This document shows, piece by piece, positions 24,250 to 34,880 of a DNA stretch of 64,000 nt (positions are counted from its first letter, which is position 1; each line of letters begins with the position of its first letter). The notes below the pieces were generated by a model. The model saw nothing but the letters and a program-made list of their open reading frames with translations. It did no database searches and was not told the origin of the DNA. The translations under genes were made by a program, and so were the position numbers. Source of the stretch: Plicaturopsis crispa FD-325 SS-3 (taxonomy: Eukaryota > Basidiomycota > Agaricomycetes > Amylocorticiales > Amylocorticiaceae); NCBI GenBank assembly GCA_000827205.1, contig KN832561.1, positions 877,446 to 941,445 of the forward strand, given 5' to 3'.

Positions 24250-24942
24250 ATGTTCGCACTTCCTAACATTGCCCCGCAGGTCTTGAGCAGCAGGATCGTG
24301 CGCTCTCTCGCGAGCCATGGAGGCTGCATCATATCTGCCGGCGTGCACAACCTGGCTGCCGCTGTGGGACTCCAGACGCTCGCCGTGCAGGCCATCAGGG
24401 AAAGGTGTAAATTGTGAGGCTTGCGTCGGCTGACACAGCCAACAACAATGATGCTGCGCAGGTTGCGATCGCGAGCGCCAGTGTGTGCTGGAGGTACGTC
24501 AAGCTCTATGGTTCATTTATGTCATCTATGAGACGCTAAGAATTGATATCTAGACTAGTCAATATTCCCAGACTTGATGGTTTGTAGGTATTCGCGTGAC
24601 ACCGACGGCGTCGCGCCGTTTCATGGGGGCGACAACAGCAAGACCGACGTCACCGCCAACAACAGTAATACCGTCGACGCTGACAGCAAGAATACTGTCG
24701 ACGCTAATGACAAGACTACATCCGCAAAACTCGTCCATCCTCACATGCGCAGGAGCACGAGTGGACGGCGACTATATTGGTTAGCAGCGGACCGTTGCTT
24801 TCACTTCTTGCCTTATTTTCTGCGCTTTTTTGCTTCCGTTTTTGGTGCCGTTGAGGTGCGCTTGCTCGACGGCATTTGTCCGTCTATCTTATCATCTGCT
24901 TCACTGATGTTTCCTTTTCACAGTTCTTTGGCTGAAGTGTAA
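24250..24942 (+). CDS. Possible small hypothetical gene
   Basis: An ATG at 24250 opens MFALPNIAPQVLSSRIV, a weakly hydrophobic stretch. Frame-consistent splices can join it to SNNNDAAQVAIASAS and then to YSRDTDGVAPFHGGDN plus an Asn/Asp/Thr repeat segment, ending at 24942. The second splice uses good sites, but the first intron would be only about 32 nt, shorter than the others in this window. No family is recognised. It may be a decayed gene at the edge of the repeat island or no gene at all. Confidence 0.25.
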
Positions 24943-25229
24943 AATGTTGGCACCTCAGTCCGGATGTCTGTGTTTGACATCCTTGTTTGAGGTGTATAAT
25001 TTCTACGGTGCGCGCAAAGTGTAGCTTTAGCACAATCAATATCTGATGTGTTTTTCTTACAGTTCCGCGTCAGACTGTCAGGCGTGCACTTCTGATACCC
25101 AAAACTCGAAGTGCGCGTTTCTTACTCTTGAATTAATGATGCGCGATACTGACTTTTGCGTCTGGAGTGTTGATATTTTACAGTCTGCGTCAAGCTGCGC
25201 GGGCTTGACAATTCGCATTGATCCGTATT

Positions 25230-26490
25230 GGTGTCCACTATTTACAGTTCCTGCCAAGTGTAGCGGTGTGACACTTAGATCTCGGGTGTAAGACCTACAC
25301 ACTTGACACTGATGCAAGGGAATCACACTTCGTGCGGCCATGCTATAATCTGACAGTAAGCACATTGTATTGTATTCTTTTGACTGTATTCTCACTGATG
25401 CTCAACTCTGACAGCCTTTCTTCACCAAGTCGTGCAAACTTACAGGCTGGTGAGTACAGTGGCGGTCTCCGAGTCTGTACGGCGTCTGCTCCGCTTTCGT
25501 CAAATAATAACAGCACGTTCGCCGCGTTTACAAGTTTTTTTGAAATATATATTGGACCGTTTCCTTTTGAACTGAAGCATTCCTTTGGCTTACGATGGCA
25601 AGAAACATGCGCAAAAAAGAGACCAGCTCGATCGACTTTAAACCTGCATTGATCGGAATCGGAACTTCGCTCAGCGTCGTCGTCCTCCGTGGTCTCTCAT
25701 CTTTTAACCCTAGTGCTCCGCATACGCAAACCACGATCATCTTACCATTCGCGTGAAGTGCCGCGCGATCGATTTGACAGTGGGCACATCCAGGACGCCG
25801 CCCAGGCCCGGGCCGCAGGGCATCCATTGGCTAACGTGCACATGGATTGCGAGACTCACGACGCAATCCTCGTAGTATGGATGGGGAGGGATCTTGGATG
25901 TAATCCTGAGATAGGTAAGTACTGCACCTGCATAATACGTGGGCATTCCGTAGAGAGTCGCACGGAGCTCGCTAGAAACAGCCAACGCGGTGTCGAAAAC
26001 CCTGCAGGCTCATGCGGGCGTATTCGACGCAGTGTGGTATTGTGACACGGCGGGCTCTTGTGTTGTCTACCGAGAACTTACCGACACTTCTCCAGGGATG
26101 AGTGCAGCTATCCGAGCATGAATGGTGGCCTTCAATCGGCGTCGATCTTGCTGTCCCGTCTGGCGTCAGAGTGCTCCGCTCCGCGACGACACTGTTTTGC
26201 ACCCAATCACCGCACCCAAGTTCAGTACTCGTCGCACATGCTATGGACCGCGACAACGTGCAAGCCGCCAAGGAAGCCGCCTCCTTCAGCGCCCGCCCGT
26301 TCAGCGACGACGCGGACCCATGGTCGCACCGCACTCACTCCGCCTATGGCCACGGCGGGTACCATGACACTGCGTATATAAACGACCACCGGCGGCCCGC
26401 GGGACCAGCCGTACACGGACACGAGCCGCGGGAAGCACGCAAACTGGCTCGTCGAGTGCGACTGCGCACAGACTAGGTAAGAGGCCTTGA
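25230..26490 (+). repeat. Tandem segmental duplication, copy A
   Basis: Matches copy B (26990-28885) in the same order and orientation. Shared blocks include CTGATGC..CAACTCTGACAG, TCTGTACGGCGTCT/TCTATACGGCGTCT, GTAAGAAACATGC-type starts, GCGTGAAGTGCCGCGCGAT and GCACTCACTCCGCCTATGG. Open frames inside include MARNMRKKETSSIDFKPAL with a hydrophobic helix, SGHIQDAAQARAAGHPLANV and a His/Tyr/Gly-rich C-terminal piece (HSAYGHGGYHDTAY). The copies keep different stretches open, which looks like a duplicated gene that has decayed in both. Function unknown. Confidence 0.65.
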
Positions 26491-26989
26491 AAAACTCGAG
26501 GTGAGTGGTTCTTACTCTCAAATTGATGATAATACTGATTATCTCGCAAACCCTCCGCCGTCTCCGGCCGACGAGACAGGCAGTGTCGACGAAAGGAACA
26601 ACAGCGGCAGGCCGATGACCGGGACTGCGAGCCAGGTCACAAACCTCATCACGAGCATCAAGACCCCACAATCCACGACCAGCAAGGCAAAGGGCGAGGT
26701 TCCCTTGCCCCTTCCCGGCGTATTTCCCGCCGCCTGGAGCCCCGCAACGCAGCGTGCATCCTCGCCGAACAACGGAAGGCACGCTGACTATGCCAACAAT
26801 GTGCACTTCGAGCGCGGCTTCTCGCCCATGATCGCATACAGTAGGTGACCGCTTTCTGACTGCACAGTTGCTTACAGGTTCGTTCTCCTTGCTTGCCATC
26901 CAATCGGTATGTGTAGGTGCGCATACCGTCCCTCGTCCACTCTGCGCCGTCATTCTATCTCACTGACTTCTCACATATCTGGACTGATG

Positions 26990-28885
26990 TTCATCACTTA
27001 CAGTTGCTGCAAAGTGTTTTGATTTGACACTTCAATCTCGAGTGTCAAACTTATGCGCTCGACAGTGATGCAAGAAAATTACACTTGTCGTGACGGTGTT
27101 AGGATCTGACGGTAGGTTGTTACCTTGTACTGTTTTGACGGTATCCTTGCTGATGCACAACTCTGACAGGAACTCTCAAGTCGTGCAATTTACTGATTGA
27201 GAGGCGACGGTCGCTGCACGCCGACGTCTCTATACGGCGTCTTTGCCCATGCCCATCTCCTCCCCTCCAAAATTATCGCGTGTAATCACGGCAGCTTCGC
27301 CGTGTTCAATATTACTTTATTGTATTCATCTTAATATTTCCTTGCATGCTGGCGCATACCTTGAGCTTACAATGGTAAGAAACATGCATGAAAAATGCGA
27401 CGGCGCCAACGAGCATAAGCCTGCAGTAAACTCCATTTGTCGGAATCGGGACTTTGCCGACTTTGCGTTGAGCGCAAGTTCAGCCAGTCGATTATTACTG
27501 AGTTACTCTCCTCTGAGGCCTGACGTCTATCTCTTCGTCAATCTTACCATCCGCGTGAAGTGCCGCGCGATTTAGATGACAGCGGGCCCGCTTCTATACA
27601 GGGCGCTGCACAGACCAGAGACCGCGGGGCTTTATCGTGCCAGACAGGTCCCCTGGTCTGCCAATGTGCACACGGGTTACGAGACTTGCGACACGCAATT
27701 CTTGCAGTACGTATGGGACGGAATCGTGGATTTCGTTTCGATATAGGTGAGTATTGCGCCGGCTATGATACTTGGACAAGCCAGGATGGGGAGTCGTGCC
27801 AAGCTCGCCAGACGCAGCCTACGCGACTTCGAGAAACCTGCAGGTCCATGCCTGGACCGCGGGCGTACTCGAAGCAGCGTAGGCTTGTGACGCGGCGAGC
27901 TCTTGCGCTCTCTACCGCGGACTGACCGATGTTTTCACCAGTATCTATGCCACTCGCGGACAGTACTGGCATGCCCAAGTCTCTGCGCAGTTTTGCGTCG
28001 GGCCTGGCGCTGTCAGTCGTCGTGTCTGCAAAGGCAGATGTCTCCCTGGACAGGCGCGCACGAGGTCAGCCATGCCTCGCGCTCGTCGCAGCCCAGCACG
28101 TCGTCTCACGGAGCCCCATGCGGGTGTGGAAGACGCGGGTCCTCCATCGTCTCCCTCCCTCTTTCCTAGCCCTCCCGACGCGCCATTTCTGCTATCCCTG
28201 CATTGCCGCGGGGAATACCGGTGGCGCTCCGACCTGCGTCCTTTCCGCCCACCCAGGTGTGTCCCGACTAGCTGCTATCCCGATCACAAGTCGCAATCTT
28301 CTCACAGAAGTCGACAAAATGCGGCCTTGTGTGCCCCACTGCCTCCTCGCGTACGCAGAGCGTTTTGGCGTCGATCGCGCCAACTTGAATATGACTACAA
28401 GAGCTGTCCCACCCAGCACAACGAGCACAACCCCGAGCACAAAGCGGCTTTCAGCACAGGTATACCTGCGGAGCGGAGGAGTCGCTGTGTGCAGTGTATG
28501 TGTCATTTCCCAACTGCCTATTCCTCATAGCTTACACGATATTTACGCACACAGGTCTCTTCAAAGCAAAGGCGCCGTCACAGGCACACTCACTGTAAAC
28601 GGCCCCATTCGCCTCGCCATCGTGCTCCTCACTGTCGCCAGACACCAGCGCCGCATGCAAGTGTTTTACCGCAACGTTGTGCAAGCCGCCGAGGAAGCTG
28701 CTGTCTCTAGTACCCACCCCTTCAACGACAACGCGGACCCGTAATCGCACCGCACTCACTCCGCCTATGGCCACGGCGGTTACCAGGACACCGCGTTACG
28801 CGAACGATCACCAGCCGTACACGGACACGAGCCACGGGAAGCACGCGAGCTGGCTCGTCGAGTGCGAATGCGCACGTACATGGGA
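26990..28885 (+). repeat. Tandem segmental duplication, copy B
   Basis: Second copy of the segment at 25230-26490. It is about 600 bp longer, mainly because of extra sequence between about 28010 and 28600 that has no counterpart in copy A. A 271-codon frame (27929-28744) runs through the extra sequence and into the shared QAAEEAA / NDNADP block, then stops where copy A stays open. The shared HGKHASWLVECECART stretch is in a different frame from the block before it, so the reading frame has slipped since duplication. Divergence between copies is considerable, implying an old event. Confidence 0.6.
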
Positions 28886-29395
28886 GGAAGCCCGCAATCT
28901 ATTGCAGAAACATAACACGACGTTCGCACAGTCATGAGACTGACTCGGATGGGCTCGTGTCTGACCGCTACATTTTCAGATTCTCCCCGCACGCCCACCG
29001 CATTCCACACCGTTACGGGGTCAGGATTTCGTCGGGCACCGCTGCCATTTCAGCCCTACTGGGTATAGGTTTTTTCTTGCAGAGCTGAAGCTTTTTATTT
29101 GCCAAAGATTAAGAGAAATCTACTTGTAGGATGAACTAGCATGTATGTCTTCTGGAAATATTCAATGTGTGTTTGCGTGCAGTTGACGAGCTCAGGGCAC
29201 GGAGACGCACGGCGGCACTGTACGGTGTCAGTCATCAGCGCGATTTGACCGGGAGAGCGCTGGATGTCACTTTTGACGCCCAAGGGCAGTTTGGCTGTGT
29301 TTTGTTGGATTCCTCGCCACTTATTTAAATTGTGCATGCAAAAGGTTTCGAAACGTCCCGTTTTTTACCCCCACCTACGCGCCCGCAAGTCTACG

Positions 29396-30440
29396 GTATG
29401 TCCCACACCCAGCCCACTTTCCTCTCTCCTGAGTCGCTCCCGCCACTGCACACTCGCTCGGTCAGGTGGACTCAGCCTCTGGGCGTAGCCATGCCCGTAG
29501 CCCCGAGTACCTTGATCGCCGTGTGTGGAGCTCGGGAGCCGTTCAACGCGTTCGACGCGTCTTTTCCTCGCAATTTCTGCACATATGTTATGGAAACGCG
29601 GTACTAACATTATCCTAAACCAGGACCACTATCAAGGACTACTTGTGTACGCGCTTCCGCGCATCCTGAATCTTCGCGACCACCTGTGTGCCCATAGTAC
29701 AATCCCTACGGTACGTCCCAGATCCATCCCACTCTTCCTCGCACGCCGTCCTCGCGACCGCACACTGGTTTGGTTGAGTGAAAGCGGCCTCGGGGCGTAG
29801 CCATGCCCGTAGCCTCAATCAACTTCATCGCCGTGTGTCGAGCTTGGGCGACGCGTTCTACGCGTTTTTTTTCTCTTGTGCGGGGAGCAAAGCGCTAACA
29901 CTACCTCCTGAACCAGGCTCGTCTGTGAGGCCACGCGCGTACGCGACGCAGGGAGAACGGATCGCAGGGTTAGGGTTACCCCGACTACGGTAAGCCCTAC
30001 AGCCTTGTTTCACCAGTTCACCACGGCTGCACAACCTCGACTAAGTGAAACATGCCTCTGGGCGTAGCCATGCCCGTAGCACCGCGTAGCTTAGTCGACG
30101 TGAGCGCTGTTGTTTGGCGCGCTTTTCAACGCGTTTTTCTATTCCGCTTTTTGCCTATACATCACGTAGGCTCATGACTAACATTCTATCTTGAATCAGA
30201 ATCAGCAAAACTTACGAAAGGGTGCGGAACGGCGTGCGACGGTGGACCGTGCCCCAGTAACAGGCAAGTCTACCGTCTCATCTCTTGAGTTGCCCGCGTC
30301 CTTCCTTTTGCTGCTGGGCGAGCGCGTACTCAGGGCTTAGCCAAGCCCGCGACGTGCGCCTTACCTACCATGGAGGCTCCGGCGTTTTCATTCGCGTCGT
30401 CAGGTTTTTTCAACAAAGTTACTGACTGCCATCGTCACAG
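29396..30440 (+). repeat. Four-copy tandem array of intron-like repeats
   Basis: Four head-to-tail units share the core GGGCGTAGCCATGCCCGTAG at 29481, 29793 and 30060, with a diverged form at 30333. Spacing is 312, 267 and 273 bp. Each unit begins with a donor-like site (ACG|GTATGT, ACG|GTACGT, ACG|GTAAGC, CAG|GCAAGT). Each ends about 180-230 bp later with a branch-like CTAAC and a CAG acceptor-like site (near 29623, 29917, 30199, 30440). Between them are 60-90-bp exon-like stretches with no shared protein frame. One spacer contains a short TTAGGGTTA word. The array ends 66 bp before the dioxygenase ATG. Confidence 0.7.
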
Positions 30441-30506
30441 ACCTTTTGTATGCTTGATGCACCACCGTCCTACTAGTATACGGAAAAACACGAGACAGAC
30501 ATCGTC

Positions 30507-32098
30507 ATGAAGGTGCGCCCTACCTAGATTCGAGCATCCATCGTTGGTGCATGCTCACTTTACATGCCAACAGACGCGCTCCGGGGCGCGATATCAGATG
30601 CGCGAAGACTTCGACGTCTTGCGCACAAACCGTTTGATTGCCCCACTGCTTGCCGCCGCATTTGCCACTGAAGAAGCCCGTCATATCACGGGGGAGGAGG
30701 ACTGCGAAGGCCACGACATCGAGACGGTTCTGGACAATCACCATACCCATCCACGCTCGCCAAGTCCAACTCCGCATACCTCGGTCACAGCATCTGACCA
30801 TGCATCCGGAAATTATGCCACACTCTCCAGGCGACGTCGCCGGGCAAAAGCCGCTGGCAAGCTTCCACGGACAACATATCCAGCACCTCGTTCGAGTCTT
30901 CTCAACAAGCGTGCGGCACCGGATTCCTTGGAAACAAATCTCAGCACCACAGAGCTTCCAGCGGCACGAGGCGGGTATCTTGGAAAGCGCTTGGATAGTG
31001 GTACGAGAGCTGCCGAGGTCGACGAGCTGTGTGCACAGGGGTTTGTTTACGAGGAATGGGATGGCCTGTAAGTGTCAATTGTCTAATGATGGCCTCACAT
31101 ACTTATGTCGCACATCGCTTCCAGCACTCCACGTGTTCTTCTCGACGATGAAGGCAGAATATTTGCTGTTCTAGTTGGGCAGCCCAAGGATCCCCGGTGG
31201 GCAGGAGAGTGCCAAGCTGCCGCCAATTTGATGGAGATTACACAAAAGCAATGCCGTCTGAGTAAAAAGCAGAAGGTTCATCGACGTGGAAATTTTTCCT
31301 GCCTGTCTGTGGGTGTATCGCACGGCGGGGGGCAAAAGGTATGTCTCAGCTTCTCGCTACTTTTCTCTGAACCTCACGCATGTTCTTTACACCAGGCGCC
31401 GGGAAATCTTCGCCACAACAAGACCAACAAGAAGCAGCTCGATATTCTGCTCGCTTCTCCTTCCATACGTCGCATAGCTGGATTTGGCTCAAGTACGTGC
31501 ATCCTTGTCCTTGATTCAACCTTATTAATCTGTATATACAGGTGTCTTTGCACATTACTTCCCCAAGCTGTACGCAAATTACGCACAAACCCTCGAGGCC
31601 CTCTTCGAGCACCACCCTCGCCTTCACCGCATTTTTCGCAATAGCATCTTCCCAGCGTGCACCTTCAACCTGGGCCCCGATACGGTCTGCCTTCGCCATA
31701 CCGACCACGGCAACAAGGCGAATGGCATCTGTCATATACACGCCCTCGGCAACTACAATCCAAAGACCGGCGGACACATCATCCTATACACCATAAAACG
31801 TATTATCGAATTTCCTCCCGCCTCCTCAATCCTCATCCCGTCGGCCACCGTCGAACACGGCAACATTCCCGTGCAGCCCCACGAGAAAAGGTTCTCATTC
31901 ACGCAATACGCCGCCGGGGGACTTTTTCGGTGGGTGCGATACGGGTTCCGCACGGCGGATGCACTCGAGGAATCACACGACGATGAGCTGAAGGCGGCAG
32001 TTAGGCGAGAGTTGGACACCAACTGGCAACGGGCCTTGGGTCTTTACTCTAAGGTAGATGATCTGCCAGCTGACCGTGCTCAAGTATTCGGTAACTAG
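30507..32098 (+). CDS. TET/JBP-family 2OG-Fe(II) dioxygenase (putative DNA base oxidase)
   Basis: Five exons (30507-30512, 30574-31067, 31125-31338, 31396-31492, 31542-32098) give 455 residues with no break. The first coding exon is just ATG-AAG. After a basic, low-complexity N-terminal third comes the fungal-type oxygenase core: APGNLRHNKTNKKQLDILL, RIAGFGSSVFAHYFPKLY, FRNSIFPACTFNLGP, then the iron ligands H323-x-D325 (LRHTDHGN) and H376 (VEHGN). R387 (EKRFSFTQY) is the likely 2-oxoglutarate-binding arginine. AAGGLFRWVRYGF closes the domain. TET/JBP enzymes oxidise 5-methylcytosine or thymine in DNA; basidiomycete families are expanded and often lie near transposons. Family membership is my recognition of the pattern, not a search result. 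Substrate and activity are inferred. It converges with the recombinase gene downstream. Confidence 0.75.
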
Positions 32099-32621
32099 AT
32101 GTACAGCTAGGAATTTGCTAGTATATTGTCGGGGCCAGGAACTCCTTACTTATTTTACTTTCGCATAATACATCTTGTTTCTTTTCCTCGCAGTTAAATG
32201 CATTGTGTAGCTGACAGCAACACCGGTGTGACCTGAAGAGACATCGGGAAAAAATAGCTGCGCATCGATGTGGTATATAGGCCGATAGTAGGATGAGTCG
32301 GAAGGCAGACAAGACTTGATGCAAGATAATGGAACAGGTCCTGAGATAAATTTTTCTTAAAGTTTTGCCTAAATTTATGGGACTATGGAGCATATTCACC
32401 GTAGCGGGCCAACATATTTGCTGTGAATTTAGTAACTCTCGCTGGTGGGGGGTGAGCGCAAAAATTCATACACCGTTAAGTTGGACACGGGGATTTTGAC
32501 ACTTCAATGACCAAAATGTGCGCAGCCTTAGGAGTCGCGCGCATAATGAATCATGCCCCAAGTTGCGCGTTCAAGGTCCCATACCATAGTAATAACATCC
32601 AAGCATACAAAACTACATATA
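32099..32621. other. Convergent 3' region between dioxygenase and recombinase genes
   Basis: About 520 A/T-rich bases between the two stop codons. It should hold both 3' untranslated regions. No terminal repeat, hairpin or further gene was recognised, so if the two genes belong to one element this is its interior and not its end. Confidence 0.5.
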
Positions 32622-34880
32622 CTAGTTCCTGCGATAGCCCCGCGCCTGCCTCCCCTTTGTATCACCCCGACGCTTGCGAGCCTCGCGTACCGCCTTCACC
32701 AACTTTGTATAGCTTCGACGTAGCCCAGGGTACTCCTTCTCAAACACTGTGAAATCGGAATGACAACAAACCTCGAATTCCTCGCAGACAGCCTTGATCA
32801 TGCTGAATTTCTGCGCCTCCGAGACATAGTCCGCAGGCGAAAACGTTGCATGCCACGATTTCAGCGGCACGGTAAGACCCTTGTCCACATCGCCGAAATT
32901 CCAATACCTAAGGGCATCGTCGAGGCTTTTCGTCGTTGGTATGCGGGGGACGCGAGGCTCCGGAGGAGTCGGAGAGCTATGGCGGTGATAACTTGGGGTA
33001 GGAGATGAAGGGCAGTGTTCGTGCCACATCTCGAGGTCGAATGCATCTTGATACAATATGGTCGGTGCTGCTCTCGGAGGACTGGAGACAGCTGCAGCCG
33101 GAGCGTTCCGCAAATCTACGCTCGCAGATGAGGACAGCCATACACAGATCATGCTGACGGTAAATACTCACGTTCTGCATTTGGCATAATGCCGCATTGC
33201 TCTACACGGGCAATCGTTTCCTCCAGTTGACGAAGAATCACGTCTTTGAAAGCAGCGAGATCAGCCTTCAAAATCACCGCGGAGGGGTCTTGTACGCCCA
33301 TGAACGTCTCGTGTCGATCGGAAGCGCGATCAGCCATTAGGATGTCACCAAAGCCTTCCTCGTAAGCCATCAGCTCATCTAGCAAGTAACGCATAATTGT
33401 ATCAATCTGTTAACAGGATGATTAGCAGGACACTCAGTCGAGGATAGCGTATCTCAATGGCACTCACACGTTCATTTGACGACCACCCGCCCCACCATTT
33501 CACCGCCTTCAGACTCCATTTTCGAGCGGCCCACATGAATCGATACTGTGCCCCGCCGCGCCGGAAACAGTGCGTTGTGAATTTCCCGTTCCGACCGTTC
33601 ATCACGCCCGAGCGTTGGATGATGTCGTCCATAAGGTTTTCGAAACCTGATCGACTTGTTGCTTCGCCGAATTTGAGCTGGCCGGTCGACGCGACGGCAG
33701 GAAAGATGTAGTCGTGATCTGCGAGTGGACGCTGTAAGAGTAACTGAAGATGGTCAAGCCACTGTCCCAAATGCAGATTGCAGTCGATTTCCGGGTGTTC
33801 GCGGTCGGGAGGGATCCAGTAGTGTTGAGCTAGCAGAAATTTAGTTAACATGCGGTTGGGATTAATTTGACACACCACGTACATTTGTTAGGGTCTTTGT
33901 TGGTCTTGCGGAAGCCGAGCCTGATATCGGTATACTCGCACCCTGTCAAGCTGACCTGATTTCTCCTCACGTCCTTATGCTGTAGATTGATGAGCTCATC
34001 GTTGCTGTAAATTCAATCCTGGTATTAGAAATGCACTTTTAGATGAAGTAAATGCCGTACCGCGTCCACAGACAGAAGGCAGTTGTTGCGAACGCCTTGA
34101 AGTACAGCCGCTTTGTCAACGGCATCTCCGACACACATTGGGGGCTGTCGAGATAGTCCATGATGACCTTGAGATCTTGCGGAAGCATCGGAAGGGCCTG
34201 AGTCGTAGTCGAAGTGCGGTTGTCTCGATTCTTGAGAGACTCGTAATACGCCTTGTATTTACCCTCGAAAACTGGGATTCCTTCCCATTTCTTGGTGTAC
34301 TCGTTGTAGCGCCAGTAATCACCCTGACAGCCATGCACCCTGTCGTCAAATTGAATTAATTAGCATGACATCTATACTCTGTAAGAATCACTGCGTACCT
34401 CTCGAAATAATCCTTGAACGCAGAGCGTAAGCCTTCTGCTGTTCGATACGAGTGTCCTTGGTGATCACATTTCAAGGCAGTCAGTAGTCGCAAGACGGTG
34501 GGTGTATGCTCGCCAATGATGTCCAGTGCATCTGCGAATGCGCTGCGCTCCTCCGACGCCGTGCCTTCGTCATCCGCCACCTGGTCCCTGCCCTCCTCGA
34601 CCCATCCCTTAAGCCACTTTTTCCCAGCCTTCACGTAGTTGGCATATGCTTGTGTGGTGCTGGACGCCTTGTACCACTGGTCCGTGGTGACACGGCTGTG
34701 ATCGAGCAAGCTCGAGGCCGAAGGGTCGTCCTCGTGCTCTGGAGCCGAAGTGGGGGCAGATTTCTTGCGAGGCGACTTACGAGGCGAAGTAGATGCCTTG
34801 GGTGCCGTCGCCTGAGGACGCGTGGACGCGGTTTTCTTCTTTGTCGGTGATTTCTTTGCGCGAGGCGGGGAGGGTGCCAT
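32622..34880 (-). CDS. Crypton-type tyrosine recombinase with GCR1_C-like DNA-binding tail
   Basis: Six exons, complement(32622-33115, 33172-33406, 33468-33829, 33883-34004, 34061-34339, 34399-34880), give 657 residues with no break. The N-terminus is Lys/Pro/Ser-rich (KKSPTKKK, SPRKSPRKK). A SAM-like core-binding region follows (QAYANYVKAGKKWLKGW). The catalytic domain shows R254 in WTRNDELINLQ, the H381-x-x-R384 pair in THCFRRGGAQ, the WWGGW motif at 406-410 and the candidate nucleophile Y422 in IDTIMRYLLDE. Residues about 545-655 (SLDDALRYWNFGDVDKGL, FEKEYPGLRRSYTKLVK) resemble the GCR1_C domain found in Crypton transposases. The ATG at 34880 was chosen; the frame stays open upstream to 35123. 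The gene looks active or recently active. Confidence 0.82.
32622..34880 (-). mobile_element. Crypton-like DNA transposon core (boundaries unknown)
   Basis: The recombinase has the domain pair typical of Cryptons, DNA transposons that move by tyrosine-recombinase chemistry without terminal inverted repeats. Cryptons leave only very short direct repeats, so the ends cannot be fixed from one copy. The listed span covers only the coding part. The whole element may reach about 35.2 kb on the right and could extend left to include the dioxygenase and the repeat arrays. A domesticated recombinase gene is the alternative. Confidence 0.5.

Larger units (their letters stand above)
24943..30506. other. 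Repeat-rich accessory interval
   Basis: About 5.5 kb without a convincing intact gene. It is built mainly of a diverged tandem duplication (copies near 25230-26490 and 26990-28885) and a four-unit array of intron-like repeats (29396-30440). Short related words such as TTTACAGTTCCTGCCAAGTG recur several times around 24920-25260 and at 27000, so the left part also contains smaller degenerate repeats. The stretch 28886-29395 shows nothing recognisable. Confidence 0.55.

Noticed and set aside
29960-29980. TTAGGG-like word suggesting a telomere relic
   Set aside because: Barely two copies within a spacer of the intron-like array; too short to indicate an interstitial telomere.
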